Positions 57,043-64,000 of a stretch of 64,000 nucleotides of DNA are shown here, in pieces. Under the pieces are notes generated by a model. That model ran no database searches, was not told where the DNA came from, and was given only the letters and a program-made list of their open reading frames with translations. This DNA is from CAMLHP01 sp035759745. GTDB lineage: Bacteria > Gemmatimonadota > Gemmatimonadetes > Gemmatimonadales > GWC2-71-9. The stretch lies in NCBI GenBank assembly GCA_035759745.1, contig DASTUF010000014.1, forward strand, positions 18,633 through 82,632. Reading direction: 5' to 3'. Both the position numbers and the translations under genes were made by a program. The stretch's first letter is position 1. Every line of letters begins with the position of its first letter.

Positions 57043-57884
57043 GCAGCCGTCTCCTGGAGCCGGCGTTGCAACCAGTCGGTGACGTCGCGCAGAACGGCAG
57101 GACCGGTATCGTCGGCGAAGAGTGCGTGGTAGCCGTCAGGATACTCGATGTACCGGACCAGGTCGGCCGGCGCGCGAGTCGCCGCTTCACGAGTTGGGCG
57201 GGGCAGCACCAGGCGGTCGCGTGCGCCATGGAGCAGCAGGGCGGGGACCGTGATCCACGCGATGCCGGTCCGGACCCGTTCTGCAGCTTCAGTCAGTTCG
57301 GTGGCAAGGCGAGCGGTGCCCACGCGATGAAAGAGCGGATCAGCGAGGACTTCTTCCAGCACGGCCGGATCCGCCGCCATGCCGCTCAGGTCCATCCCGG
57401 TCTTCAGCGAGATACGGGGCAGCATCCGCGAGGCAATGCGAGCGAGGAGCATGAGCGCTGGTGGCACCCCGACTTCGCCCAGTGGAGGCGCGGCAGCGAC
57501 TACTGCGTTCACCCGGTCAGGATGTGCCAGCGCGAGGTCGAGCGCCAGCAACGCTCCCATGCTGCTGCCGATGAGCGTGACTTGCTGCACGGCGTTGCGA
57601 TACTTGAGCCGATCGGTGAGTGCGAGTGCGTCGCCGCGATAATCGGACCAGCGTCGCACGTATGCTCGCTGCCCCGCCGAGCGGCCGTGGCCCCGCAGGT
57701 CGATGGCGTGAGCGGCGTATCCGTGCGCCAGCAGGTGGTCCACCAGGTGCCGATGCATGCCAGAGTGGTCCCCCAGCCCGTGCAGCACCTGGACGTGACC
57801 CTTCGGCGGCGAGTCCGGCCACCAGCTCTGGTAGTGAAGCCGAGTGCCGTCGCTGCTGGTCAGGAATCCCGAGTCATGTTGCAC
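57039..57884 (-). CDS. Alpha/beta hydrolase, monoacylglycerol-lipase-like
   Basis: 281 residues. HGLGDHSG oxyanion region, DLRGHGRS, nucleophile Ser in GSSMGA, Asp in LLLHGARDRLV, His in DGYHALFAD. Lysophospholipase/monoglyceride lipase group; substrate open. Its start overlaps the preceding unknown gene by 11 bases. Confidence 0.9.
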   Translation of the reverse strand: MQHDSGFLTSSDGTRLHYQSWWPDSPPKGHVQVLHGLGDHSGMHRHLVDHLLAHGYAAHAIDLRGHGRSAGQRAYVRRWSDYRGDALALTDRLKYRNAVQQVTLIGSSMGALLALDLALAHPDRVNAVVAAAPPLGEVGVPPALMLLARIASRMLPRISLKTGMDLSGMAADPAVLEEVLADPLFHRVGTARLATELTEAAERVRTGIAWITVPALLLHGARDRLVLPRPTREAATRAPADLVRYIEYPDGYHALFADDTGPAVLRDVTDWLQRRLQETAA

Positions 57885-58398
57885 GATCGCGGACCACGAT
57901 CACGGGAGTTCCTTCCGGAAGCCAGCTGACCGGATTATGTCGCACCTTCTCCAACTCGATCTCGGTAGCGTCGGCCGCCGGGTGGACGTGGCCGTCGCCG
58001 CTGAACTGGTGGAGGTAGAGCGTGGGGCCCGCGTTCCGGAGGTGCTCCGCGACGAACGCCGCGATGCTCTGCTGCCATGCCTCGGGCTCGCGGTTCAGCG
58101 CCGGCGCACGGCGATGGCGGTCGGTGGCGGCGAGGATGGCCTGCCGATTCATTCCCAGCTTGCGCCAGCGACGCCGCAGTTCGGACTCCTCGCGATGAGC
58201 CACCGGATCGCGCTGCAGGAAGAAATCGCAGCTGCACTTGCCGGAGAGGAATCGCACTGCGGTCTGGGCTTCCGGCAGCAGCGCCCGCAGGCGGGCGCCG
58301 CCTGCCGGGGGGAGGAGGTCGATGGTGATGCCACTGGGCGCCATCGACCGAACTTCGCTCAGGGTGAGGCGGCTAGCGACGAAGAGGAAATGGCACAA
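57874..58398 (-). CDS. Conserved-looking hypothetical protein
   Basis: 174 residues, no family recognised. It contains FLSGKCSCDFFLQRDP (a C-x-C), a charged helical middle (EESELRRRWRKLG) and a C-terminal LYLHQFSGDGHVHP with several His. A metal-binding role is possible. It begins with TTG 58398, four bases after the greA stop, so it is probably co-transcribed. Confidence 0.65.
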   Translation of the reverse strand: MCHFLFVASRLTLSEVRSMAPSGITIDLLPPAGGARLRALLPEAQTAVRFLSGKCSCDFFLQRDPVAHREESELRRRWRKLGMNRQAILAATDRHRRAPALNREPEAWQQSIAAFVAEHLRNAGPTLYLHQFSGDGHVHPAADATEIELEKVRHNPVSWLPEGTPVIVVRDRAT

Positions 58399-58402
58399 GC
58401 CG

Positions 58403-58885
58403 TTACTCGGCGGCGCTGGCCACGTCGTGAATGGTGACCAGGTCGGTCACCCGGAGCCGACGCGACCCGTGCGGGAGCCGCAGCGACAACTCGTCGCCAA
58501 CCTGCCGGTCCTTCAGCGCCCGGCCGAGAGGAGACGCCAGTGAGATGTGCCCGGCGTCGATATCCATCATCTCGGCCAGCACCAGCATGTACGTGTCGGT
58601 TTCCTTCGAGTCCAGGTCCAGCACCGTCACCTTGGTGCCGAGCCCGACCCGGTCCTGTGGAGCCTCGGTGTTGGCCAGCTGGCCCAGCTGATAGAGCCGA
58701 GTGTGGAGCTGCCCCAGGCGGGCCTGAACGAACTGCTGTCGTTCCAGCGCCGCCTTGTACTCGGAGTTCTCCCGCAGGTCGCCCAGCTCGACAGCCGTAG
58801 CGATGGCCTGGGGCAGCGTGACGTTGAGTTCGTGGCTGAGCTCGTCGACCTCGCGGCTCAGCTTCTCGCGCATTTCCTGGATCAT
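58403..58885 (-). CDS. greA: Transcript cleavage factor GreA-type
   Basis: 160 residues. N-terminal coiled coil with the acidic tip (GDLRENSEYKAA) that enters the RNA polymerase channel, C-terminal FKBP-like domain (ISLASPLGRALKDRQVGDEL in part). Rescues backtracked polymerase. GAAGG lies upstream of the ATG, and a strong hairpin precedes it at 58914. Confidence 0.93.
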   Translation of the reverse strand: MIQEMREKLSREVDELSHELNVTLPQAIATAVELGDLRENSEYKAALERQQFVQARLGQLHTRLYQLGQLANTEAPQDRVGLGTKVTVLDLDSKETDTYMLVLAEMMDIDAGHISLASPLGRALKDRQVGDELSLRLPHGSRRLRVTDLVTIHDVASAAE

Positions 58886-58913
58886 GGCCTTCTTCTGACG
58901 CTATAAAGACGTG

Positions 58914-58937
58914 GCCCGGGGCGGCACTGCCCCGGGC
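58914..58937. promoter_or_regulatory. Hairpin in the greA upstream region
   Basis: GCCCGGGGC (58914-58922), 6-base loop, GCCCCGGGC (58929-58937): a perfect 9-bp stem about 30 bases before the greA ATG on the minus strand, followed in that direction by CACGTCTTTATAG. If transcribed it could attenuate greA; E. coli greA is known to have an attenuated leader. Confidence 0.5.
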
Positions 58938-59107
58938 GCGGATTCGCTTATGTTGGAATCAAAGCTACGGCAGCGGCGCCGCCGGGGCCAGAGGGAGGGC
59001 CAAGTCGTTGTGCAACAATCCCTTTGTCCCGGCCGTACGGCGCTTGCTGGCTGGGCGGAGACCCCGCCCTTACGTTAGAGTCAAGTTCCAGTTGAGGGAG
59101 CAGCCAC

Positions 59108-59539
59108 ATGTCGCGCAGTATTCTTCCAATCGTTGCCCTGCTTTTGATCGGTGCAGGCGGTAACGCCACGCAGCACCTTCGCCTGACGGGTACGTCGCCG
59201 GCCAAGGATTCGACTGTTGCCGAATCGCCGAGCGAGATAAGGCTGAGCTTCAGCCTCAAGCCCGAGCTGGCGCTGGTGCGGATCAGCCTCGCGTCGGCCT
59301 CGGGCACCAAGGTCGCCATGGGCAAGCCCGCGCGCACTGCCGACTCGTTGACGGTCAGCGCGCCGGTCGAGGAAACGCTGGCGGCCGGCGGCTATTCGGT
59401 GAGCTGGCAGGCGGCCTCGAGTGATGGCCACCCCATCCGTGGAACCTTCGGATTCACGGTGGCGTCGGCAGCAGCAACCCAACCCGCAGCGGCTCCGTCG
59501 GCTACGACGATATCCCGGGATCACTCATCGCATCGTTGA
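59108..59539 (+). CDS. copC: CopC-domain copper-binding protein
   Basis: 143 residues. Signal peptide, then a CopC/YobA fold starting at HLRLTGTSPAKDSTVAESP (in part), with DSLTVSAPVEETLAAGGYSV and SSDGHPIRGTFGFTV. The N-terminal His and the SDGHP His are likely copper ligands. Periplasmic. Overlaps copD start. Confidence 0.87.
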   Translation: MSRSILPIVALLLIGAGGNATQHLRLTGTSPAKDSTVAESPSEIRLSFSLKPELALVRISLASASGTKVAMGKPARTADSLTVSAPVEETLAAGGYSVSWQAASSDGHPIRGTFGFTVASAAATQPAAAPSATTISRDHSSHR

Positions 59540-60468
59540 TGCTGCTGCAGGATCCGGCGCCGCTGCTCGACGCCGCCACCGGAGCCAGGTGGCTGGGTTA
59601 CGTGTCGCTTTTTCCGGTGGTCGGTGCGGCGGTGTTCCGGGTACTGGTGCGGCGCACCGGCTCGGGCTGGCCCGATATGGTGCCCCGGCTGGAGCGGCGC
59701 GCGGCGGCTGTGGGATTGGTGGCTGCCGGCGCGCTGCTGATTGAACTTTTGCTCAAGCTCTACCTGCAGGCGCGCGCGTTCAGCGATCCGACGCTGCCGC
59801 TATCCATTGAAGACGTGCACACCGTGCTGCAGCATACCAGCTGGGGCAGCGGCTGGCACCTGCAGTTCATGGCGGCGATCCTGGCCCTGGTGGGATACGC
59901 GCTGGCGCGACGCTGGTCCTCGGGCTGGCTGGTGGTGATGGCAGCCGTTCTGTTCTGCCTGATTGCCACACCGCTGACGGGCCACTCCACCGAGCACCCG
60001 TGGGGACCGCGAGTCGGGCAGTTGCTGCATTCCCTGCATCTGGCAGCCGGTTCCGCCTGGCTGGGAACCCTCGCCGCGCTGCTCGCCTCGGTCTATCCTG
60101 CCACGCTCGACGACCCGCGCCGGGAGCAGATCCTGGCCAGACTGGTCAACGCGTTCTCCCCACTCGCGCTGGTGAGCGCCGGCACGGCGGTGGCCCTGGG
60201 TCTGGTGCTGGGCCTGACTTACAACGGCGGCGTAGGCGCGATATTCACCACGGCCTATGGCCGTACCATGCTGGTGAAGGTTGCCCTGCTTGGAGGTGTG
60301 CTGATGACGGGTTGGTACAACTGGAAGCGGGTGCGCCCGGCGCTGGGCGCGGAGCCAGGGGCGGAGCGGCTGGCGCGATCGGCCGTTACCGAGCTGCTGC
60401 TGGGCACGCTGCTCCTGGCGGTGACCGCGGTGCTGGTGGCGCTTCCCGCGGCGGGTCTCGGTGGCTAG
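59539..60468 (+). CDS. copD: CopD-type copper-resistance membrane protein
   Basis: 309 residues, about eight membrane segments. CopD features: ATPLTGHSTEH, SLHLAAGSAWLGTLAALL, YGRTMLVKVALLGGVLMTGWYNW (in part). Thought to move copper across the inner membrane together with CopC. Next to oxidase genes it may feed the CuA/CuB centres. Confidence 0.85.
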   Translation: MLLQDPAPLLDAATGARWLGYVSLFPVVGAAVFRVLVRRTGSGWPDMVPRLERRAAAVGLVAAGALLIELLLKLYLQARAFSDPTLPLSIEDVHTVLQHTSWGSGWHLQFMAAILALVGYALARRWSSGWLVVMAAVLFCLIATPLTGHSTEHPWGPRVGQLLHSLHLAAGSAWLGTLAALLASVYPATLDDPRREQILARLVNAFSPLALVSAGTAVALGLVLGLTYNGGVGAIFTTAYGRTMLVKVALLGGVLMTGWYNWKRVRPALGAEPGAERLARSAVTELLLGTLLLAVTAVLVALPAAGLGG

Positions 60469-61162
60469 CCGGCGTCGTTGTTTCTCGTGGCAGTGGCATC
60501 TGCTGGCCGTCGGCATGGCCGTAGGCATGACGGCAGCGTGCGCCCGGCCGCCGGCGGCGGTCGAAGCCAATACTGCGCCGATCCCGACCGCACCCGACTC
60601 GGTGGCGGCTCGGCTCCTGGCCGACGTACGCGACATCGACAGCACCATCCGGGTCGAGGCGCGGTACCAGACCAGCAACAACTTCACCGGCGCCCCGCTC
60701 GCGGGTTACCACGCCAACCGGGCGCTGCTGAGGCGCGAAGCCGCGGTTGCGCTGGGCAAAGTCCAGCAGCGGCTGGCTCGGCGAGGCCTGGGGCTGCTGG
60801 TCTATGATGGATACCGGCCGGTGCGGGCCACGCTGGCGATGGTGGACTGGGCCGAGCGAACCGGGCGGGTCTCGTTGCTGGATGACGGCTACATCGCCCG
60901 GCGGAGCCGGCACAACATGGGCGTGGCGGTGGACCTCACGGTCGTCTCAATGGCGACCGGCGAGCCGCTCGACATGGGGACGCCCTTCGATACGTTCGAT
61001 GCGTCGGCCCACACCGCCAACGCCACCGGGGAGGTGGCGCGGAATCGCTCGGTGCTGGTGGACGCGATGGAAGCCGAGGGGTTCGTGAACTACGAACAGG
61101 AGTGGTGGCACTTCAGCTTCGAGGTTGCCGACCCGGTTCCGTTCGACATGCCCGTTCGCTAA
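60461..61162 (+). CDS. D-Ala-D-Ala dipeptidase, VanX-type lipoprotein
   Basis: 233 residues. Leader with possible lipobox (VGMTAAC). M15D zinc site: SRHNMGVAVD (His and Asp) and EWWHFSF (catalytic Glu, His); GLLVYDGYRP ahead. Hydrolyses D-Ala-D-Ala; in non-resistant bacteria it recycles cell-wall dipeptides. GTG start overlaps copD by 8 bases. No vanH/vanA nearby. Confidence 0.88.
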   Translation: MASRRRCFSWQWHLLAVGMAVGMTAACARPPAAVEANTAPIPTAPDSVAARLLADVRDIDSTIRVEARYQTSNNFTGAPLAGYHANRALLRREAAVALGKVQQRLARRGLGLLVYDGYRPVRATLAMVDWAERTGRVSLLDDGYIARRSRHNMGVAVDLTVVSMATGEPLDMGTPFDTFDASAHTANATGEVARNRSVLVDAMEAEGFVNYEQEWWHFSFEVADPVPFDMPVR

Positions 61163-61175
61163 GCCCCTTAACTGC

Positions 61176-61204
61176 TTGATTTTGGCGCTGGGACAGGATA
61201 AGAT
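61176..61204 (+). promoter_or_regulatory. Sigma-70-like promoter of the cytochrome oxidase genes
   Basis: TTGATT (61176-61181), 17-base spacer, TAAGAT (61199-61204), 60 bases before coxB. Confidence 0.55.
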
Positions 61205-61264
61205 GGCACGTCTCGATCGTCCCCCCGACGATCTGTGTGACCCCTTTCCAACAGGATTGCCGAC

Positions 61265-62359
61265 ATGGCCTCCTGGACCCGTGCCGCTCGCCGCATTCGA
61301 TGGTGGGCGCCCGCAGTCCTTGTCTCGTTAGCTCTTGCCGCCTGCGGCGGCACATCGGAGCAGTACCCGCAAAGCACGCTCCACCCCAAGGCCGACTTTA
61401 CCCGGATGCTCGACGGGGTGTTCATGCACACCGTCTGGGCCGCACTCGTGGTGTTCATCCTGGTCGAGGGCGCCCTGCTCTGGGTCATGTGGCGCTACCG
61501 GGGCAAGCCGGGCGACGCCGAGCCGGCCCAGGTGCATGGCAACACCCTGCTGGAGATCATCTGGACGGCGATCCCGGCACTCCTCCTGGCTGTCATGGCG
61601 GTGCCGACGGTGCGGGCCATCTTCCAGACCTACGAGGTGCCGGCGGGGGATGCACTCGAGGTCGAGGTCATTGGCCATCAGTGGTGGTGGGAGTTCCGCT
61701 ACCCGGAGCAGGGCCTCGTCACCGCCAACGAGCTGCATGTGCCCCAGGGGCGCACGGTGACGCTCAAGATGAAGACCAAGGACGTCCTGCACAGCTTCTG
61801 GATTCCGCAGCTGGCCGGCAAGCGCGACGTTTTCGCCAACCGCACCACCACGCTCTGGTTCAACGCCGACTCCACCGGCTACTACTCGGGGCAGTGCGCC
61901 GAGTTCTGCGGCATCCAGCACGGCAAGATGGCGTTCCATGTCGTGGTGGAGACACCAGAGGAGTTCGACACGTATGTCGCGGGGCTGCGGGCCACCGCAC
62001 CTCCGGCCGACTCCGCGGCCGCAGCTCCGGCAGGCGACACCACGGTGACGACACTGGCGGCGCAGACGGCGGGCGCGGCGGCGATGGCTGACTCGGGTGC
62101 CACGCTGTTCCAGACGCGCTGCACCATCTGCCACTCGCTCAATGCCATGGATCCCCGTGAGAACATGATCGGGCCCAATCTGGCCAATGTGGGGAGCCGG
62201 CGGCATATCGCCGGCGGCACGCTGCTCAACACCGACGAAAACCTGGCGGCGTGGATCCACGATCCCCAGAAGATCAAGGTCGGCGTCCTGATGCAGAACC
62301 TCGGGCTCACGACGGAGCAGGCCGCGATGGTGGCCGCTTACCTCCGGACGCACCGGTAA
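61265..62359 (+). CDS. coxB: Cytochrome c oxidase subunit II with fused cytochrome c domain (caa3 type)
   Basis: 364 residues. Leader with lipobox (LVSLALAACGG), two membrane helices, aromatic electron-entry HQWWWEFRY, and the CuA centre in SGQCAEFCGIQHGKM. After an Ala/Thr linker, a class I cytochrome c domain with heme site CTICH and distal Met in GVLMQNLG. Electrons come from cytochrome c or directly via the fused heme. Confidence 0.95.
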   Translation: MASWTRAARRIRWWAPAVLVSLALAACGGTSEQYPQSTLHPKADFTRMLDGVFMHTVWAALVVFILVEGALLWVMWRYRGKPGDAEPAQVHGNTLLEIIWTAIPALLLAVMAVPTVRAIFQTYEVPAGDALEVEVIGHQWWWEFRYPEQGLVTANELHVPQGRTVTLKMKTKDVLHSFWIPQLAGKRDVFANRTTTLWFNADSTGYYSGQCAEFCGIQHGKMAFHVVVETPEEFDTYVAGLRATAPPADSAAAAPAGDTTVTTLAAQTAGAAAMADSGATLFQTRCTICHSLNAMDPRENMIGPNLANVGSRRHIAGGTLLNTDENLAAWIHDPQKIKVGVLMQNLGLTTEQAAMVAAYLRTHR

Positions 62360-62372
62360 CCTCGGACTTTCC

Positions 62373-64000
62373 ATGGCTACTTCCGCAGTGTCCCATGCCG
62401 GCGAGATTCCCGCGATCCACCCCGAAAAGACCGGGTTGTGGAGCTGGATCACCACGGTCGATCACAAGAAGATCGGCATTCTCTACGGCATCAGCGCGTT
62501 CACGTTCTTCCTGATCGGCGGGCTGGAGGCGCTGCTCCTCCGGATCCAGCTGGGCACGCCGGACAACACGTTCCTGTCGCCCGAGCTGTACAACCAGCTG
62601 TTCACGATGCACGGCACGACGATGATCTTCCTCGCCGTCATGCCGCTGAGCGCGATGTTCTTCAACTACCTGATCCCGCTGCAGCTGGGGGCGCGGGACG
62701 TGGCCTTCCCGCGGCTGAATGCGTTCAGCTACTGGGTGTTCCTGCTGGGCGGGCTGGTGCTCAATTCGAGTTTCCTGTTCAACGCCGCGCCCAACGCGGG
62801 ATGGTTCGGGTACGCCAACCTGACGTCCACCCAGTATTCCCCCGGCCTCAACATCGACTTCTGGGTGGTGGGCCTCCAGATCCTGGGCATCTCGTCGCTG
62901 GCGGCGGGGGTGAACTTCTTCACCACCGTGGTGAACATGCGCTGCAAGGGCATGAAGCTCATGCGGATGCCGATGTTCACCTGGATGAGCTTCATCACCC
63001 AGGTGCTGATCCTGCTGGCGTTCCCGGTGGTCACGGTGGCGCTGATGCTGGTGATGTTCGACCGGTTCTTCGGCTCCAATTTCTTCGTCACGGCGCGGGG
63101 CGGTGACCCGATGCTGTGGCAGCACTTGTTCTGGATCTTCGGGCATCCCGAGGTCTACATCCTGATCCTGCCGTCCTTCGGGATCGTGAGCGAGGTGCTG
63201 CCGGTGTTCGCCCGGAAGCCGCTGTTCGGCTATGCCGCGATGGTGTTCTCCGGCATCTTCATCGCCTTCCTCGGGTTCGGGGTGTGGGCCCACCACATGT
63301 TCGCCACCGGCATGGGCCCGATCGCCGACACGATGTTCAGCCTGACCACGATGCTGATCGCGATTCCCACCGGGGTGAAGATCTTCAACTGGCTGGGCAC
63401 CGTCGCGGGCGGGTCGCTCCAGTACAAGACCCCGCTGTACTTCTCGCTCGGCTTCATCGCGATGTTCATCATCGGCGGGCTGTCGGGGGTGATGCACGCG
63501 TCGCCGCCGGCGGACCTGCAGCAGACCGACTCGTACTTCATCGTGGCCCACTTCCACTACGTGCTGTTCGGCGGCTCGATCTTCGCGCTGACCTCGGGCG
63601 CGTACTTTTGGTGGCCCAAGATGTTCGGGCGGATGCTGGACGAGACCGTCGGCAAGATTCACTTCTGGCTGATGTTCATCGGGTTCAACCTCACGTTCTT
63701 CCCGATGCACTTCGTGGGCCTGCACGGCATGCCGCGCCGGGTGTACACCTACCCGGCCGGGCTGGGCTTCGAGACCCTGAACATGATCGAGACGGTGGGG
63801 GCGATGGTGCTGGGGCTGTCGCAGCTGGTGTTCCTGATCAACATGATCAAGACCGCGCGCAAGCCGAAGACGGCGCCGGCCGACCCCTGGAATGGCGCCA
63901 CGCTGGAGTGGGCCATCCCGTCGCCGCCGCAGGAATTCAACTTCCCAGTGGAGCCCGAGGTGCACGGCCGGGATCCGCTGTGGGAGGCCAAGCGCCAGGC
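62373..64000 (+). CDS. coxA: Cytochrome c oxidase subunit I (3' end outside window)
   Basis: 542 residues visible and open at the window edge. Heme-copper oxidase core: TMHGTTMIF, WIFGHPEVYILILP (cross-linked His-Tyr, A-type), AHHMFATGMG, the K-channel TGVKIFNW and VAHFHYVLFGG heme ligands. ATG 62373 lies 13 bases after the coxB stop. Part of an aerobic caa3-type oxidase. Confidence 0.95.
   Translation, partial: MATSAVSHAGEIPAIHPEKTGLWSWITTVDHKKIGILYGISAFTFFLIGGLEALLLRIQLGTPDNTFLSPELYNQLFTMHGTTMIFLAVMPLSAMFFNYLIPLQLGARDVAFPRLNAFSYWVFLLGGLVLNSSFLFNAAPNAGWFGYANLTSTQYSPGLNIDFWVVGLQILGISSLAAGVNFFTTVVNMRCKGMKLMRMPMFTWMSFITQVLILLAFPVVTVALMLVMFDRFFGSNFFVTARGGDPMLWQHLFWIFGHPEVYILILPSFGIVSEVLPVFARKPLFGYAAMVFSGIFIAFLGFGVWAHHMFATGMGPIADTMFSLTTMLIAIPTGVKIFNWLGTVAGGSLQYKTPLYFSLGFIAMFIIGGLSGVMHASPPADLQQTDSYFIVAHFHYVLFGGSIFALTSGAYFWWPKMFGRMLDETVGKIHFWLMFIGFNLTFFPMHFVGLHGMPRRVYTYPAGLGFETLNMIETVGAMVLGLSQLVFLINMIKTARKPKTAPADPWNGATLEWAIPSPPQEFNFPVEPEVHGRDPLWEAKRQ

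Noticed and set aside
60461..61162. Vancomycin-resistance cassette
   Set aside because: Only a VanX-type dipeptidase; no vanH, vanA or regulators, and such dipeptidases occur widely in cell-wall recycling.
62307..63965. Long minus-strand open frame opposite coxA
   Set aside because: Rich in His/Arg/Glu with no domain; shadow of coxA, whose frame is full of conserved oxidase motifs.
1..64000. tRNA, rRNA, prophage, transposon or biosynthetic cluster
   Set aside because: None of the expected genes or cloverleaf signals were seen by eye; a tRNA scan would settle the tRNA part.

Overview
The window is very GC-rich, densely packed bacterial chromosome (about two thirds G+C by eye). Lipoproteins with Asp/Ser/Thr-rich leaders, the repeated xDS(I/L)A peptide in the gene at 31680, TPR and propeller lipoproteins, a Ser/Thr kinase, and TSP3 and DUF937-OmpA proteins suggest an aerobic member of Gemmatimonadota or a close relative. 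This is inference from gene style; there is no rRNA gene. I found no tRNA, transposase, integrase, prophage or CRISPR array. Genes often overlap by 4 bases (ATGA, GTGA or TTGA), which implies translational coupling.

Layout: 1-533 end of a fatty-acid oxidation alpha subunit. 478-3392 NagB/PIG-L fusion and a lipoprotein. 3466-6925 PLP decarboxylase plus Rieske oxygenase facing a TonB-domain lipoprotein. 6967-8538 M28 peptidase. 8579-9762 TIGR02587/TIGR02588 membrane pair. 9889-12046 proline dehydrogenase, a small protein and RsgA. 12116-14320 DUF937-OmpA, MazG-like and PfpI-like proteins. 14493-20175 small protein, amidohydrolase, two paralogous TPR proteins and an S41 protease. 20247-22376 fused 2-oxoacid dehydrogenase E1. 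22402-25248 Ser/Thr kinase and MscS-type channel. 25551-28091 Lon. 28120-30338 degenerate HPt-REC-GGDEF protein with a TrmB regulator. 30349-33894 unknowns and a TSP3 beta-barrel. 34029-35358 a SelW-like selenoprotein and phosphofructokinase. 35419-38880 a folate/pterin block (pabA, pabB, PCD, PTPS and, divergently, 5-formyl-THF cyclo-ligase). 39653-44756 propeller lipoprotein, DEAH helicase, OBAP protein and MarR regulator. 44686-48400 a sulfur-handling operon (TauE, MBL-rhodanese, ArsR, TetR) with a divergent PAS-HTH regulator. 48382-52147 outer-membrane protein, lipoprotein and IspH. 52230-58885 DUF72, sugar dehydrogenase, quinone oxidoreductase, radical SAM with a zinc-ribbon partner, DUF983, hydrolase, unknown and GreA. 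59108-64000 copC, copD, vanX-like, coxB and coxA (cut by the window end).

Two things stand out. First, 34029-34271 reads as a complete selenoprotein W-like (Rdx) gene only if an in-frame TGA in a C-x-x-U motif is selenocysteine. A perfect 7-bp hairpin with a GGTC-containing loop lies 21 bases after the TGA, in the position of a bacterial SECIS, and the gene sits 7 bases before pfkA. Second, at least eleven intergenic sites carry tandem G-rich repeats, ten of them with a 7-base period. They are commonly built as a G-rich arm, a short centre and a C-rich arm, several in unbroken seven-base register, and they hold the stop codons of ten flanking genes. Each site uses a different word. They look like a repeat class that acts as gene-end punctuation (stop plus hairpin), although some lie between divergent genes.
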